The position numbers were made by a program, and so were the translations under genes. 64,000 nt of DNA from positions 1-64,000 of the forward strand of contig CAYWNA010000030.1 of assembly GCA_964459305.1 (NCBI GenBank), in the 5' to 3' direction. The DNA comes from CAYWNA01 sp964459305. Lineage in GTDB: Bacteria; Planctomycetota; Planctomycetia; Pirellulales; Pirellulaceae. Below the pieces are notes generated by a model that was not told the DNA's origin, did no database searches, and worked only from the letters and a program-made list of their open reading frames with translations. Shown one piece after another: positions 8,247-17,356 of this stretch (positions are counted from its first letter, which is position 1; the number at the start of each line of letters is the position of its first letter).

Positions 8247-9290
8247 TTATTCGTTAGCTTTGTGGTGCGATTCCGGCAATTGGCGCAGATTCTCGGCGGC
8301 TTGTTCGGGGGTCAAATCGCGTTGCGGTTCGCCGAGCATCTCGTAGCCCACCATGAACTTCTTCACGGTGGCGGATCGGAGAAGCGGCGGATAGAAGTGG
8401 GCGTGCAGTTGCCAATGCGCATGGTCCCCATCGCCAATCGGCGCGCCGTGCCAACCCATTGAATAAGGAAAAGATGTTTCGAACAAATTGTCGTACCTGG
8501 TCAGCAGCCGCTTGAGCACCACGGCCAGATTGTCCCGCTCGTGGTCGGCCAAGTCCGGTAGCCGCAGGACGTGTCTATCCCGCGGCAGCAGCAGCGTCTC
8601 GTACGGCCATGTCGCCCAATAGGGAACGACCGCAACCCAATGGTCGTCCTCGACGACCAGACGTTCTCGAAACTCCAGTTCGCGCCCGACGTAGTCCACC
8701 AGCAGCGGCGTACCATGCTCGCCAAAGTAACGCGCCTGCTGGAGTTCTTCCTTGGCCGGCTCGTTCGGCAGAAAGTTGCTGGCCCAAATCTGACCGTGGG
8801 GATGCGGGTTCGAGCATCCCATCACCGAACCTTTGTTCTCGAAGACCTGCACCCAACGGTACGTTTGGCTAAGGTCCACAATCTGTTCGGCCCAGAGATC
8901 GATGACCATCCGGATCTCTTCGGGCGACATTTCGGGAAGCGTCAAATCATGTCGCGGCGAAAAACAAATGACTCGACTCGTTCCCTGCACGACTTGATGA
9001 CGAAACAGGGGATCGCCGTCGCCGTCGCCCGTCGGGCCATCTGGGAGCAACGCAGGGTAGTCGTTCGTGAACACAAAGGTATTGTCATAATCAGGGTTGA
9101 CGGCGCCGCCGGCGCGCTCGTTGCGTGGACACAGGTAGCAATCAGGATCGTGCCGTCTGTTCTTCTTCGACGACTCGTCCTCCTCCTGACCTTGCCACGG
9201 TCTGAGCGTGCGATGCGGGGAAACCAGTATCCATTCGCCCGTCAACGCATTGTATCGTCGATGTGGTTGTTCTTTGAGATTCGCTGACAT
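8247..9290 (-). CDS. galT: Galactose-1-phosphate uridylyltransferase
   Basis: A 347-residue Leloir-pathway enzyme that swaps UMP between UDP-glucose and galactose-1-phosphate. Features are the RRYNALTGEWILVSPHR N-terminus, the zinc-type cysteine pair CYLCPRN, the active-site stretch NPHPHGQIWA and a C-terminal HWQLHAHFYPP. The ATG at 9290 is preferred because it has GGCGG just upstream; a longer frame would run into the palindrome at 9324-9391. It pairs with galK on the same strand, and GalU, elsewhere in the window, could supply UDP-glucose. Confidence 0.95.
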   Translation of the reverse strand: MSANLKEQPHRRYNALTGEWILVSPHRTLRPWQGQEEDESSKKNRRHDPDCYLCPRNERAGGAVNPDYDNTFVFTNDYPALLPDGPTGDGDGDPLFRHQVVQGTSRVICFSPRHDLTLPEMSPEEIRMVIDLWAEQIVDLSQTYRWVQVFENKGSVMGCSNPHPHGQIWASNFLPNEPAKEELQQARYFGEHGTPLLVDYVGRELEFRERLVVEDDHWVAVVPYWATWPYETLLLPRDRHVLRLPDLADHERDNLAVVLKRLLTRYDNLFETSFPYSMGWHGAPIGDGDHAHWQLHAHFYPPLLRSATVKKFMVGYEMLGEPQRDLTPEQAAENLRQLPESHHKANE

Positions 9291-9323
9291 GTTGTCACCG
9301 CCAGTTTGACGTGTCCGCGTGCC

Positions 9324-9391
9324 TCGTTTAACGGCAAGCCGAAGGCGTCGGCGCATGTTCACGCAGTCGCCTTCGGCTTGCCGTTAAACGA
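9324..9391. repeat. 24-bp perfect inverted repeat between galK and galT
   Basis: Arms at 9324-9347 and 9368-9391 are perfect complements over 24 bases with a 20-base loop. The outer sequence tcgtttaacggcaagccg recurs, with variation, at 22351, 39856 and 49704 and defines a dispersed palindromic family in this window. In galK-galT mRNA it could form a strong hairpin between the two genes. Confidence 0.85.
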
Positions 9392-9420
9392 AGACTTTCC
9401 AAGCCAACGGCGTAATAACG

Positions 9421-10659
9421 CTAGCCTCTCACAACATGGGCGCCCTGCGCGGGGCGCGTCGTGAACAGCGTGGGCTCGATACCTGTACGTTCGTGATACT
9501 GGGCACGGATCAATTCCGCAACCGATGCGACGTCGGCCTTTCTCACGAGACTGACCGTGCAGCCTCCAAAGCCGCCGCCGGTCATTCTTGATCCAATCAC
9601 TCCACCCGACTGCCCGCATTTTCTTGCCAATTCGACCAGCAAGTCGAGTTCCTCACAGCTCACTTCGTAGTCGTCTCGTAACGACTCGTGGCTTGCATAC
9701 ATCAGTCGGCCAACGTGATTCCAGTCGCCCGCCTCAAGACTTGCCGCTGCTTCGGTCGTGCGATCGTTTTCGCCGATCACATGCCGGGCGCGGCGGTAGA
9801 AGACCGGCTCCAGCGCCTCGCTGGTCTGCCCCAACAGATCCAGCGTTGCGTCTCGCAGCGCCGGCACGCCCATTTTCTCGGCGGCAGCCTCGCACTGACT
9901 GCGCCGCTCGGCATACTCGCCGCCGGTCAATTCATGTTTGACGTTGCTGTTAATGATCAACACGTTGATTTCTGGATCGTCCAGTGGGACCATCTTGACT
10001 TGCCTGGAACGACAATCCAGCAACATCAAATGATCGGGGCTCGCCATCACGGAAATGAATTGATCCATGATGCCACAGGGCATGCCCGCGTATTCATGTT
10101 CGGCTTTTTGGCACAGAAGTGCCTTGTCCACCCCGTCCAGCGAATGTCCGGTGACCGCTTCCAGCAACGTCGCTGTCGCAACCTCCAACGCTGCGCTACT
10201 CGACAGTCCGCCGCCCAACGGCACGCTGGAATCGACCAGGACGTCAAGCGGAGCGTGATCCATGCCGCGCTCGCGGCAGCCCATCATCACGCCCAAAACG
10301 TACCTGGCCCACGGCGCGACTTCACTCACGTCGGTGATGTCGTAGGATAGCCGTTCGGCTCTGCCGATCGCCGAGCTATACGCCCGAACATCGCATTTGT
10401 TGTCGGCGTCCTTCGCCTCGCGGGCAGCCATAACTGCGTATCGGTCAATGGCCATTGGGAGTACAAAGCCGTCGTTGTAGTCAGTGTGCTCGCCAATCAG
10501 GTTAACTCGTCCGGGGGCAGCGGCAATCCACTTGGGAGGTTGTCCGAACTGCTGTTCGAACTGTTGCTCGACCCGGCCGAAGAGTTCTTCCGGCGGCGGA
10601 GCCGTCTCGATCGCCGGATTGGAAACGTTCGCCCCATTATTAGCTGTTGCATCGCTCAT
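9421..10659 (-). CDS. galK: Galactokinase
   Basis: A 412-residue GHMP kinase that phosphorylates galactose at C1. It has the galactokinase signature GRVNLIGEHTDYNDGFVLP, the ATP loop PLGGGLSSSAALEVATA, GIMDQFISV and the C-terminal MTGGGFGGCTVSLV. The first 30-40 residues are an extra, low-complexity N-terminus. Upstream of galT on the same strand, it completes a two-gene galactose unit separated by a long palindrome. No epimerase (galE) or mutarotase is adjacent. Confidence 0.95.
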   Translation of the reverse strand: MSDATANNGANVSNPAIETAPPPEELFGRVEQQFEQQFGQPPKWIAAAPGRVNLIGEHTDYNDGFVLPMAIDRYAVMAAREAKDADNKCDVRAYSSAIGRAERLSYDITDVSEVAPWARYVLGVMMGCRERGMDHAPLDVLVDSSVPLGGGLSSSAALEVATATLLEAVTGHSLDGVDKALLCQKAEHEYAGMPCGIMDQFISVMASPDHLMLLDCRSRQVKMVPLDDPEINVLIINSNVKHELTGGEYAERRSQCEAAAEKMGVPALRDATLDLLGQTSEALEPVFYRRARHVIGENDRTTEAAASLEAGDWNHVGRLMYASHESLRDDYEVSCEELDLLVELARKCGQSGGVIGSRMTGGGFGGCTVSLVRKADVASVAELIRAQYHERTGIEPTLFTTRPAQGAHVVRG

Positions 10660-10739
10660 GCGGTAGAAAACTCCAATAAGACATCTAGTTGGAGAAGATT
10701 ATTCCTCTTTTTGGCCTCTCATCAAGGTGGAGTACAGCG

Positions 10740-11051
10740 ATGAACGGTCCAAATGAACCCAAGGAACCCGACAATCAGAATGCCGACGCGATCACGGGCC
10801 GGCAGGCGTACAATGTGGTCAGCGATACGGTTACCGGGGCAAATGTTCGGCTGAAAGACAATGTCATCCAGGGGTTCGCGATTCTGATCTGTGTGGTGCT
10901 GGGAGTTGTGATCGGTGCGATCGTCGTTCCGGAACGCGTGCCTGGAGGGCTGGTTGGCGGCTTCATTGGCCTGCTCGTCGGCTTTTTCGGCAGCGGCATA
11001 TTCCTGATGATTTACCGAGCGATCATGCACATCCGCGGTCGGCACGATTGA
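10740..11051 (+). CDS. Small two-helix membrane protein, unknown function
   Basis: A 103-residue protein. The ATG at 10740 is supported by AAGGTGGAG seven bases upstream. Residues 1-40 are polar, acidic and Asn-rich. Two glycine-rich hydrophobic segments follow at about 43-63 and 69-93, then a short basic tail (RGRHD). The glycine zipper look (GGLVGGFIGLLVGFFGSG) suggests tight helix packing. I do not recognise the family. It is divergent from galK and stands alone before the isocitrate dehydrogenase gene. Confidence 0.75.
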   Translation: MNGPNEPKEPDNQNADAITGRQAYNVVSDTVTGANVRLKDNVIQGFAILICVVLGVVIGAIVVPERVPGGLVGGFIGLLVGFFGSGIFLMIYRAIMHIRGRHD

Positions 11052-11185
11052 GCAACCACGCCACGCGTCCCAACCGGAAGGCACCTTGATAGGCTGATCT
11101 GCGTGTAGATAATACTTTACTCGTTTCGACACCCTTACTTACGGCTCATATAGCGGAAAGCAAGAACCTAAGGAGTCCCGCCGAC

Positions 11186-12280
11186 ATGGCGTATGAAGTA
11201 ACCCTGATCACTGGCGATGGAGTTGGACCGGAATTGGCCGAGGCGGCACGAAAGTGCGTTGACGCCACAGGAGTGGAAATCAACTGGGATGTGCAGGAAG
11301 CCGGGATCGACGTGATGGAACGCACCGGCACGCCGATTCCGGACGGCGTGATGGAGAGCATACGTCGCACCAACTGCGCACTGAAGGCACCCATCACCAC
11401 ACCCGTGGGCACGGGTTTTCGCAGCATCAACGTCTATCTGCGCCAGGAGTTGGGCCTTTTTGCGTGCGTCCGACCGTGCAAGTACTACAAGGGCGTTCGC
11501 AGCTTCTTCAGCGAGTTGAACGTCGATATTGTGATTGTCCGAGAAAACACCGAGGACCTGTATGCCGGCGTCGAGTTTGAAGCCGGCCAGGAGACAACCA
11601 GCAGATTGATCGAGTTCGTCAATGGCTTGCCGTCGGATCGCAAGATCAAGACCACCGGTGAGGAAACCGGCGTATCGATCAAGCCCATCAGTGTTTCCGG
11701 CACGGACCAGATCGTGCGCTGCGCCTTTGACTATGCTCGTAAGAACGGGCGAAAGAAGGTGACTGCCGTACACAAAGCCAACATCATGAAATACTCCGAT
11801 GGCTTGTTTCTGACCACGTCGCGCGAAGTCGCCAAGGATTTTCCCGATATCGAATTCGAGGATCGAATTGTCGACAACATGTGTATGCAACTGGCGCAGA
11901 AGCCCGAGCTGTACGATGTGCTGGTCCTGCCGAACCTGTACGGCGATATCGTCAGCGACCTGGGCGCCGGAATCGTCGGCGGGCTGGGAGTGGCGCCGGG
12001 AATGAACGTCGGGCCGGAAGGCGCCGTTTTCGAAGCGACTCACGGTAGCGCGCCGAAATACAAGGGGCTGAACAAGGTCAACCCGACCGCGCTGATCCTT
12101 TCAGGCATGATGATGCTTTGGCACTTGGAGGAAATGGATGCCGCCGAAAGGTTGGAGAACGCCGTGGCTGCAGTCATCGAAGAAGGCAAGGACGTGACCT
12201 ACGATCTCAAGCCGCACCGCGATGATCCGACGGCCGTTGGCACCCAGGAAATGGCCGCAGCTATCTGTGCAAAAATGTAG
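11186..12280 (+). CDS. Isocitrate/isopropylmalate dehydrogenase family, probable NAD-isocitrate dehydrogenase
   Basis: A 364-residue beta-decarboxylating dehydrogenase. It has TLITGDGVGPE at the N-terminus, a substrate loop with FRSINVYLRQELGLFACVRP, IVRENTEDLYAG, the VHKANIMKYSDGLF lysine region, the metal site NLYGDIVSDLGAG and the cofactor loop ATHGSAPKY. The SxNxxLR pattern and NTEDLYAG favour isocitrate over isopropylmalate, and the short length fits the NAD-type (eukaryote IDH3-like) group. AAGGAG lies upstream of the ATG. It probably acts in the TCA cycle. The cofactor choice is inferred. Confidence 0.85.
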   Translation: MAYEVTLITGDGVGPELAEAARKCVDATGVEINWDVQEAGIDVMERTGTPIPDGVMESIRRTNCALKAPITTPVGTGFRSINVYLRQELGLFACVRPCKYYKGVRSFFSELNVDIVIVRENTEDLYAGVEFEAGQETTSRLIEFVNGLPSDRKIKTTGEETGVSIKPISVSGTDQIVRCAFDYARKNGRKKVTAVHKANIMKYSDGLFLTTSREVAKDFPDIEFEDRIVDNMCMQLAQKPELYDVLVLPNLYGDIVSDLGAGIVGGLGVAPGMNVGPEGAVFEATHGSAPKYKGLNKVNPTALILSGMMMLWHLEEMDAAERLENAVAAVIEEGKDVTYDLKPHRDDPTAVGTQEMAAAICAKM

Positions 12281-12300
12281 CTAGGCGAAGGACCGACGGA

Positions 12301-13401
12301 TTGTTGAATCCCACCGACTTTCGCGATCTTGTCAGTGGTCGTCGTCGCGGATTGTTGGCGAACCTTGTGCGCGGTTTGCTTGCGGTCTGCGAAATCCCTT
12401 ACTCTCTTGCGATGGCTGCAAGAAACGCCTGTTTCGATCGGCGCATCATCAAAACCCACCGTGTGGACGTTCCCGTAGTAAGCGTCGGCAATCTGACGAT
12501 GGGAGGCACCGGCAAGACGCCGATGGTCCAGTGGCTGACGCGCTGGTTTCAACAGCGCGGCGTGAACGTGGCACTGGTCAGCCGAGGCTACAAGTCGAAA
12601 ACCGGATCGCAAAACGACGAGGCTCTGGAACTCGCTCAGAAATTGCCCGATGTGCCGCACCTGCAGAATCCAGATCGCGTTGCGGCAGCCAAGCAGGCTC
12701 TTGAGGAACATGATTGTCAACTGATCCTGCTCGACGACGCCTTCCAGCATCGCCGCATTCATCGCGATTTGGACATCGTGCTCGTCGACGCCTTGGAGCC
12801 TTTCGGCTTCGAACGCGTGTTTCCGCGCGGTACGTTGCGAGAGCGGCTAAGCGGCCTGTCGCGCGCCGACGTGGTGGCGTTATCCCGCGCCGATACGGCG
12901 AGCCAAGACGATCGCAAGGCGATTCGCACGAGGGTCGAGCAGTTGGCCCCTAGTGCCGACTGGGGCGAAGTTGCACACCAACCCGGATCGTTGCTCGCCT
13001 CTACAGGAGAACGGCTAGAGGTCGCATCGCTGGCGGGTCAGCGAGTCGTCGCCTTCTGTGGGATCGGAAACCCTGCCGGCTTTCGGCACACGGTTCAGTC
13101 GTGCGGATGCGAGCTTGTGGATTTCCGTGAATTTCCGGATCACCACGAGTTCCTCGCTAAAGATGTGGCCGGTTTGGAGGATTGGGCCAATCGGTTCGAA
13201 GATGTGACAGCCATCCTCTGCACCCACAAAGACCTAGTGAAGATCAACCGCCCTAGACTCGGTCCTCATCCGCTTTGGGCTCTGACGATTGAGTTGGACA
13301 TAGGCGAAGGCAAAGATCGACTGGAGACTCGATTGCAGTCGCTGTTACTCGATGTAGCTCAACCCGCCAACGACAGAGAACACGGCGAGCGGGGGCCGTG
13401 A
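12301..13401 (+). CDS. lpxK: Tetraacyldisaccharide 4'-kinase
   Basis: A 366-residue membrane-associated kinase that adds the 4'-phosphate in lipid A synthesis. It has an N-terminal hydrophobic helix (about 17-40), VPVVSVGNLTMGGTGKTP with the Walker A lysine, LVSRGYKSK, LLDDAFQHRRIHRDLDIVLVD and a C-terminal CTHKDLVK. The start is a TTG at 12301 (a second TTG follows) behind GAAGGA; no ATG suits. It begins 20 bases after the isocitrate dehydrogenase stop, so both may be co-transcribed. Its presence implies that this planctomycete makes lipid A. Confidence 0.92.
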   Translation: MLNPTDFRDLVSGRRRGLLANLVRGLLAVCEIPYSLAMAARNACFDRRIIKTHRVDVPVVSVGNLTMGGTGKTPMVQWLTRWFQQRGVNVALVSRGYKSKTGSQNDEALELAQKLPDVPHLQNPDRVAAAKQALEEHDCQLILLDDAFQHRRIHRDLDIVLVDALEPFGFERVFPRGTLRERLSGLSRADVVALSRADTASQDDRKAIRTRVEQLAPSADWGEVAHQPGSLLASTGERLEVASLAGQRVVAFCGIGNPAGFRHTVQSCGCELVDFREFPDHHEFLAKDVAGLEDWANRFEDVTAILCTHKDLVKINRPRLGPHPLWALTIELDIGEGKDRLETRLQSLLLDVAQPANDREHGERGP

Positions 13402-13472
13402 ATACGTCGTTCAACGGCAAGGCGACTGCGCCCGAGCAACGCAGTGCCCATGTTTTTCTCCTCCTCTGCGTC

Positions 13473-13530
13473 CGTCCCCTCTCTGCGGTTTCCAAGTGGT
13501 CCGGTCGTCGTCAACCGCAGAGGAGGGACG
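13473..13530. terminator. Near-perfect inverted repeat between convergent genes
   Basis: Arms of 18 bases at 13473-13490 and 13513-13530 pair except around one C/T stretch (ctctgcggtt against aaccgcagag). The repeat lies between lpxK and the convergent DNRLRE/lyase-like gene, where a two-way terminator is expected. No clear T-run follows, so it may equally be a repeat element. The rest of 13402-13656 shows no gene. Confidence 0.45.
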
Positions 13531-13656
13531 ATCGCAGAGACAATGGCAAATGGTACACAACTGCTATTCAACGACTTGCACCAATCGAGAGCCTCAACGT
13601 GGCGCTGTCCGACTACGCTTTGCCGCGATGGATCGGGACACTCCAAAGATGCGATC

Positions 13657-15159
13657 TCACTTCATCGGGCCAATATACTCCCTGGCGATGACCACGTTGT
13701 CGATGTATAGGTGTTGATCGTAAGGCGAGGGTTTCTTGCCGCCGTGGTAGACGTTCATCCAAACCTGCTCGATTTTCAGGCGATCCGTGTGGCGAAACCG
13801 GATGTCTGTCTTCTCGAAGGCCGGTCGCCCATCGATCCAGGCTCGGATAATGCCGTCCTTCTCGCCGGGTGTGTTCAGCTTCAGGTACTGTTCGACGCAG
13901 TACCACCGGTTGTTTTTCAGGAAGCCGCGGTAGCCGTTCTGCCAAAGCCAGACATTGCCATACTGGCCTTTCATATCCGCGTGGTAGCAGTAGGTGCCGA
14001 TCGGAGTCAGCCCGCCCAGAGGATTCTCCCGCGGAATCGTCAAATGAAATGAACCGCGAGCCGACCAGCCATCGGTTCCGTCTGACTTGCGCCCGCCCCA
14101 GCCGGCCACGCCGTAGGTTCCGCTGATTCCCGGCAGCTTGCCGCCCTGCAGCGCCTGGTTCCAGTCGTCGGCCAGTCTCAGGTAGTAACGCGAGAAAACC
14201 TCGTTGGGTTCTTCGCCTGTTTCTCTTTTGAACTTGTATGTCATGTTCAGCGCACCGGTCGAGCCCTCGGCAATGCGAACGCGAAGGGCCTTGCCCTGAA
14301 CTGGTTCAAAGTCGCGGTCCGAGTCGGCGTCGAGCGTCTCCAGGGCCTGCAAATGAGCAACGGACGTCCACCCTTCAATCCACTCGTCGGATTCGAAGTC
14401 GGAAAAGAAGATCACATTCGGATCCCGCTGAATGCCCGTATCGCCTAGGTAGCCGGCGGCCAAGCCTTGGATCGGCTCGGCATCGGGCTGGTCATGACCC
14501 TGCGCACAGCGAAAGACACCAATATCCATTGATGCGCTGCCGTACTGAGCGTACGTGTAAAGCCGCAAAGTGGCCCTGGTGACGTTGCCACATTCTGCCA
14601 AGTCGTCTAAGTCGAAGCGAAGAAGGGCGTGATTTGGATTGTCGGAAACCCTCAGCAATTCGGAATTGCCTTGACTTCGATACGTCGATTGTTCCAGATA
14701 CGTGTCCGCTTTCGGGGCCAGCGTCTGCGAACCTTTGTCCCCAATCGCAATCAGCCGAGGACGGTGGGGCGATTCGGCATGCTCGCGACTGCAAAACACG
14801 TACGTCCCCCGGCCTTCGGTGCCGCGCAAGAACATGCCTTGATTCTGGTGCTTGCCTGCCAACCATTCCCGGATGAGTCCAGTGACGTCCCATTCGACGA
14901 ACTTGCCGCTGTCGTCGTCGACAACCGTTGTCGTGGCGTAAGCTGCGTTGCCCTGGGCGACATCCTTGGCGTCGCGCCAGTCGCCCATGAAGTTGTCCCA
15001 AGACAGCAGGGCCGCGCGGTTGTAGTAGTCGCGGCTCGCTCCGTCACTCTTGCCCGGCGCGCCTTCGGCCCAGTCGTTGTGGGCCGCGGAAACCACTGAA
15101 ACACAGGCCAAGACCCACCACATGGAAAACCACGTGCGAAGTTGGTGGAACTTCAACAT
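13657..15159 (-). CDS. Secreted DNRLRE-type and polysaccharide-lyase-14-like protein
   Basis: A 500-residue exported protein with signal peptide MLKFHQLRTWFSMWWVLACV up to about residue 25. Residues of about 45-210 resemble a DNRLRE beta-sandwich (LIREWLAGKHQNQG, then HALLRFDLDDL and ATLRLYTYAQYGSASMDIGV), a domain found on cell-surface carbohydrate-active proteins. Residues of about 225-500 resemble PL14-type alginate/glucuronan lyases: FSRYYLRLADDWNQ, GGKLPGISGTYGVAGWGGRK, then CYHADM, QYLKLNTPGEKDG and VWMNVYHGGKKPSPYD. The substrate is probably a uronic-acid polysaccharide. The lyase call is by pattern. It is 33 bases downstream of tdk. Confidence 0.7.
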   Translation of the reverse strand: MLKFHQLRTWFSMWWVLACVSVVSAAHNDWAEGAPGKSDGASRDYYNRAALLSWDNFMGDWRDAKDVAQGNAAYATTTVVDDDSGKFVEWDVTGLIREWLAGKHQNQGMFLRGTEGRGTYVFCSREHAESPHRPRLIAIGDKGSQTLAPKADTYLEQSTYRSQGNSELLRVSDNPNHALLRFDLDDLAECGNVTRATLRLYTYAQYGSASMDIGVFRCAQGHDQPDAEPIQGLAAGYLGDTGIQRDPNVIFFSDFESDEWIEGWTSVAHLQALETLDADSDRDFEPVQGKALRVRIAEGSTGALNMTYKFKRETGEEPNEVFSRYYLRLADDWNQALQGGKLPGISGTYGVAGWGGRKSDGTDGWSARGSFHLTIPRENPLGGLTPIGTYCYHADMKGQYGNVWLWQNGYRGFLKNNRWYCVEQYLKLNTPGEKDGIIRAWIDGRPAFEKTDIRFRHTDRLKIEQVWMNVYHGGKKPSPYDQHLYIDNVVIAREYIGPMK

Positions 15160-15192
15160 TGTCGACTCCTGAGAAAAGTGTGCCCATTACTT

Positions 15193-15816
15193 TCATTCGA
15201 TTGCGGATTCGTCTTCGAACGGCAATTGGTCGGACTGGCGCGTGGCCATGCCTTCTTTGAAATGTTTGCGACAGACCGACATGTAACGCTCGGTGCCGCC
15301 GATCTTGACTTGATCGCCGTGGCGGACCGGATTGCCTTGGTCGTCCAGCCGTAGGACCATTGTCGCTTTGCGGCCGCAATGGCAGATCGTCTTGATTTCG
15401 GCCAGGTTGTCGGCCCACGCCAACAGGTGCATACTGCCCTCGAACAGGTTGCCCTGAAAATCGGTACGCAGCCCATACGTGAGCACGGGGATGTCGAGCC
15501 GATCTGCGATGTCGCTCAGTTGCCGAACCTGCCGCTTTATGAGGAACTGAGCCTCATCCACCAGCACGCAATGAACCGGGGCTTCCTCGTGTGCCTGCCG
15601 CGTGATCTCGAAAAGATCGTCCAGGTGCGAGAACGGCGCAGCCTTGGCCTGCAGCCCGATCCGCGAGGTGACTTTTCCCTCACCGTATCGCGTATCGATC
15701 TCGGGCGCGAACACCAGCGTATTCATCCCGCATTCGCGATAGTTGTAGCTGGACTGCAACAAGACCGTTGATTTCCCCGCATTCATGGCGGAATAGTAGA
15801 AGTACAGCTTTGCCAT
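15193..15816 (-). CDS. tdk: Thymidine kinase
   Basis: A 207-residue type II thymidine kinase that salvages thymidine to dTMP. The P-loop SAMNAGKST, the Walker B-like VLVDEAQFL, the lasso region GTERYMSVCRKHF and the structural zinc cysteines (CHC near 143-145 and the C-x-x-H of CRKHF) are all present. The length is normal. It sits upstream of the lyase-like gene on the same strand with no functional link evident. Confidence 0.96.
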   Translation of the reverse strand: MAKLYFYYSAMNAGKSTVLLQSSYNYRECGMNTLVFAPEIDTRYGEGKVTSRIGLQAKAAPFSHLDDLFEITRQAHEEAPVHCVLVDEAQFLIKRQVRQLSDIADRLDIPVLTYGLRTDFQGNLFEGSMHLLAWADNLAEIKTICHCGRKATMVLRLDDQGNPVRHGDQVKIGGTERYMSVCRKHFKEGMATRQSDQLPFEDESAIE

Positions 15817-15982
15817 GTCCTTGCCTTCCTCGTTTCACAAACCGTCAGAATGACGCTTTGTGGCGGACCAGGCAAGTGGTGCATCCGATCCTGCCGGCTG
15901 GCGTCGGCGCTTACCCCACGCATCGTTGAAAGCCGGCAGCGTCGTGTGCATGGGCGGGAAGTGACGGTATCCGATTCGACGC

Positions 15983-17056
15983 CTATGTCCTGGGCGGCAC
16001 CGTGCTCGCCAGCTCTGCGGACCCTCGGCGTGTCCGCCGCCCAAGCAGCCGTGACACGACGCGGGAGTATCCATTGCGTCGCCGTCTGTGCACCTTCGAA
16101 TCACGGAAGGACCAAACCAGAAACTTCGCGATTCGCTGCAGGTAGTTGTCCGTCACCGTGATAACTGCGCCGTTGTGGCTGGCCCCCTTAATAAACCACA
16201 GCTTGCTGCGTCCAGGAAGTTGGTGACGCAATCGCTCGGCAATCGAACTGGGAACATAGGCGTCCTTCTTACCGTGGATCATGAACACGGGCTGAACGAC
16301 AGAACGGACGGATTGGTCAATGTCGACAATCCGGCATCCATTCCGGAGCCGGAATAAAAAGTGCGCCCACTTGCAGTGGCTAATCAGACACCACTCCGGT
16401 AGATACTCAGCGACATACGGCAGACGCAGGTAGATATTCATGAAACGGCGGATGTAGTGTCTCTGCAGAGGGCCGGTGGAAAACGCACTGTCGGTCACGA
16501 TCGCTCGGATCGAGCGGTTGCGCGCTGCAGCACACAACGCTGCATTGGCGCCTTTGCTGACGCCGATCAGCGCAATTCCTTTCGTGTCTGCATCGCACCG
16601 GGAGGCAAGGTGCTTGATCACGCTTTGCGTGTCCTTAAGCTCATCTTCGGTCAGCCAAGGCATTGGGCGGTATCCCGGCTGTGAGTCGCTTTCGCCATGG
16701 TTGCGGAAATCAAACGCGAAGACATCAAAGCCACGCTCCAGTAGCTCCTTTGCATAAGGTACGACTCCCCAACGATCTCCTCCCAGCCCATGGCAGAACG
16801 CCACGACGCCCAGACACCGATCTCCCGTCGCCCGCAAATAGGTCCCGCGCAACGACAATCCATCGTGTGTTGTCACCACCTGCTTTTCACCACCTTCTAT
16901 AGGGGTGTATGAAGCCGGGTTATGCCACGGAGTCTTAGTGAACATCTGCTTTATTCTGGGCACGTACACCACCCACGTGATCATCGTGACTACGCAGTAG
17001 ATACCAACCGACGCCGCGACAACACACAGCAGGACCACAAGTAGCTGCATCAGCAT
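15983..17056 (-). CDS. Membrane-anchored alpha/beta hydrolase
   Basis: A 357-residue protein from the ATG at 17056. The open frame extends to 17284, but the extension is Arg/Cys-rich and overlaps a pseudogene. An N-terminal helix (about 3-27, LMQLLVVLLCVVAASVGIYCVV) anchors it. Then come the oxyanion region AFCHGLGGDRWG, the nucleophile elbow ALIGVSKGANAALC, the aspartate in FMIHGKKDAYVPS and the histidine in IKGASHNG. The family includes bacterial serine aminopeptidase/lipase-like hydrolases. The substrate is unknown. The Arg-rich C-terminal 40 residues are unusual. Confidence 0.8.
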   Translation of the reverse strand: MLMQLLVVLLCVVAASVGIYCVVTMITWVVYVPRIKQMFTKTPWHNPASYTPIEGGEKQVVTTHDGLSLRGTYLRATGDRCLGVVAFCHGLGGDRWGVVPYAKELLERGFDVFAFDFRNHGESDSQPGYRPMPWLTEDELKDTQSVIKHLASRCDADTKGIALIGVSKGANAALCAAARNRSIRAIVTDSAFSTGPLQRHYIRRFMNIYLRLPYVAEYLPEWCLISHCKWAHFLFRLRNGCRIVDIDQSVRSVVQPVFMIHGKKDAYVPSSIAERLRHQLPGRSKLWFIKGASHNGAVITVTDNYLQRIAKFLVWSFRDSKVHRRRRNGYSRVVSRLLGRRTRRGSAELASTVPPRT

Positions 17057-17356
17057 TGGTGACCAGAATCCGGCTATGCACGATCTTGCCAAAATCCATC
17101 GAGGCTCAGAAGGTGCTGCACAAATGACGCATCGGACTCCTCCGATACGAACCGCGACTATTGGATGCCGCAGAAATCCCCATCGAGATGCACGACCCAA
17201 GCGCGCCCGGGTCATGCCATAACGCTGGCATGTTCTTTGCAGGATGTCGTAGATTACCCCCGTTTCCGTCGCCCAACAAGCCACCGTGCTGGTTTATTCG
17301 ACAATAATCTGGCCAGCACGCTGTGCGGTGTGAGGTCTGCTTCAGCGTAATCAGGG

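Noticed and set aside
8571..9287. A 238-residue plus-strand open frame over galT
   Set aside because: galT motifs on the minus strand explain the sequence; the plus frame has unusual Arg/His content and no motif.
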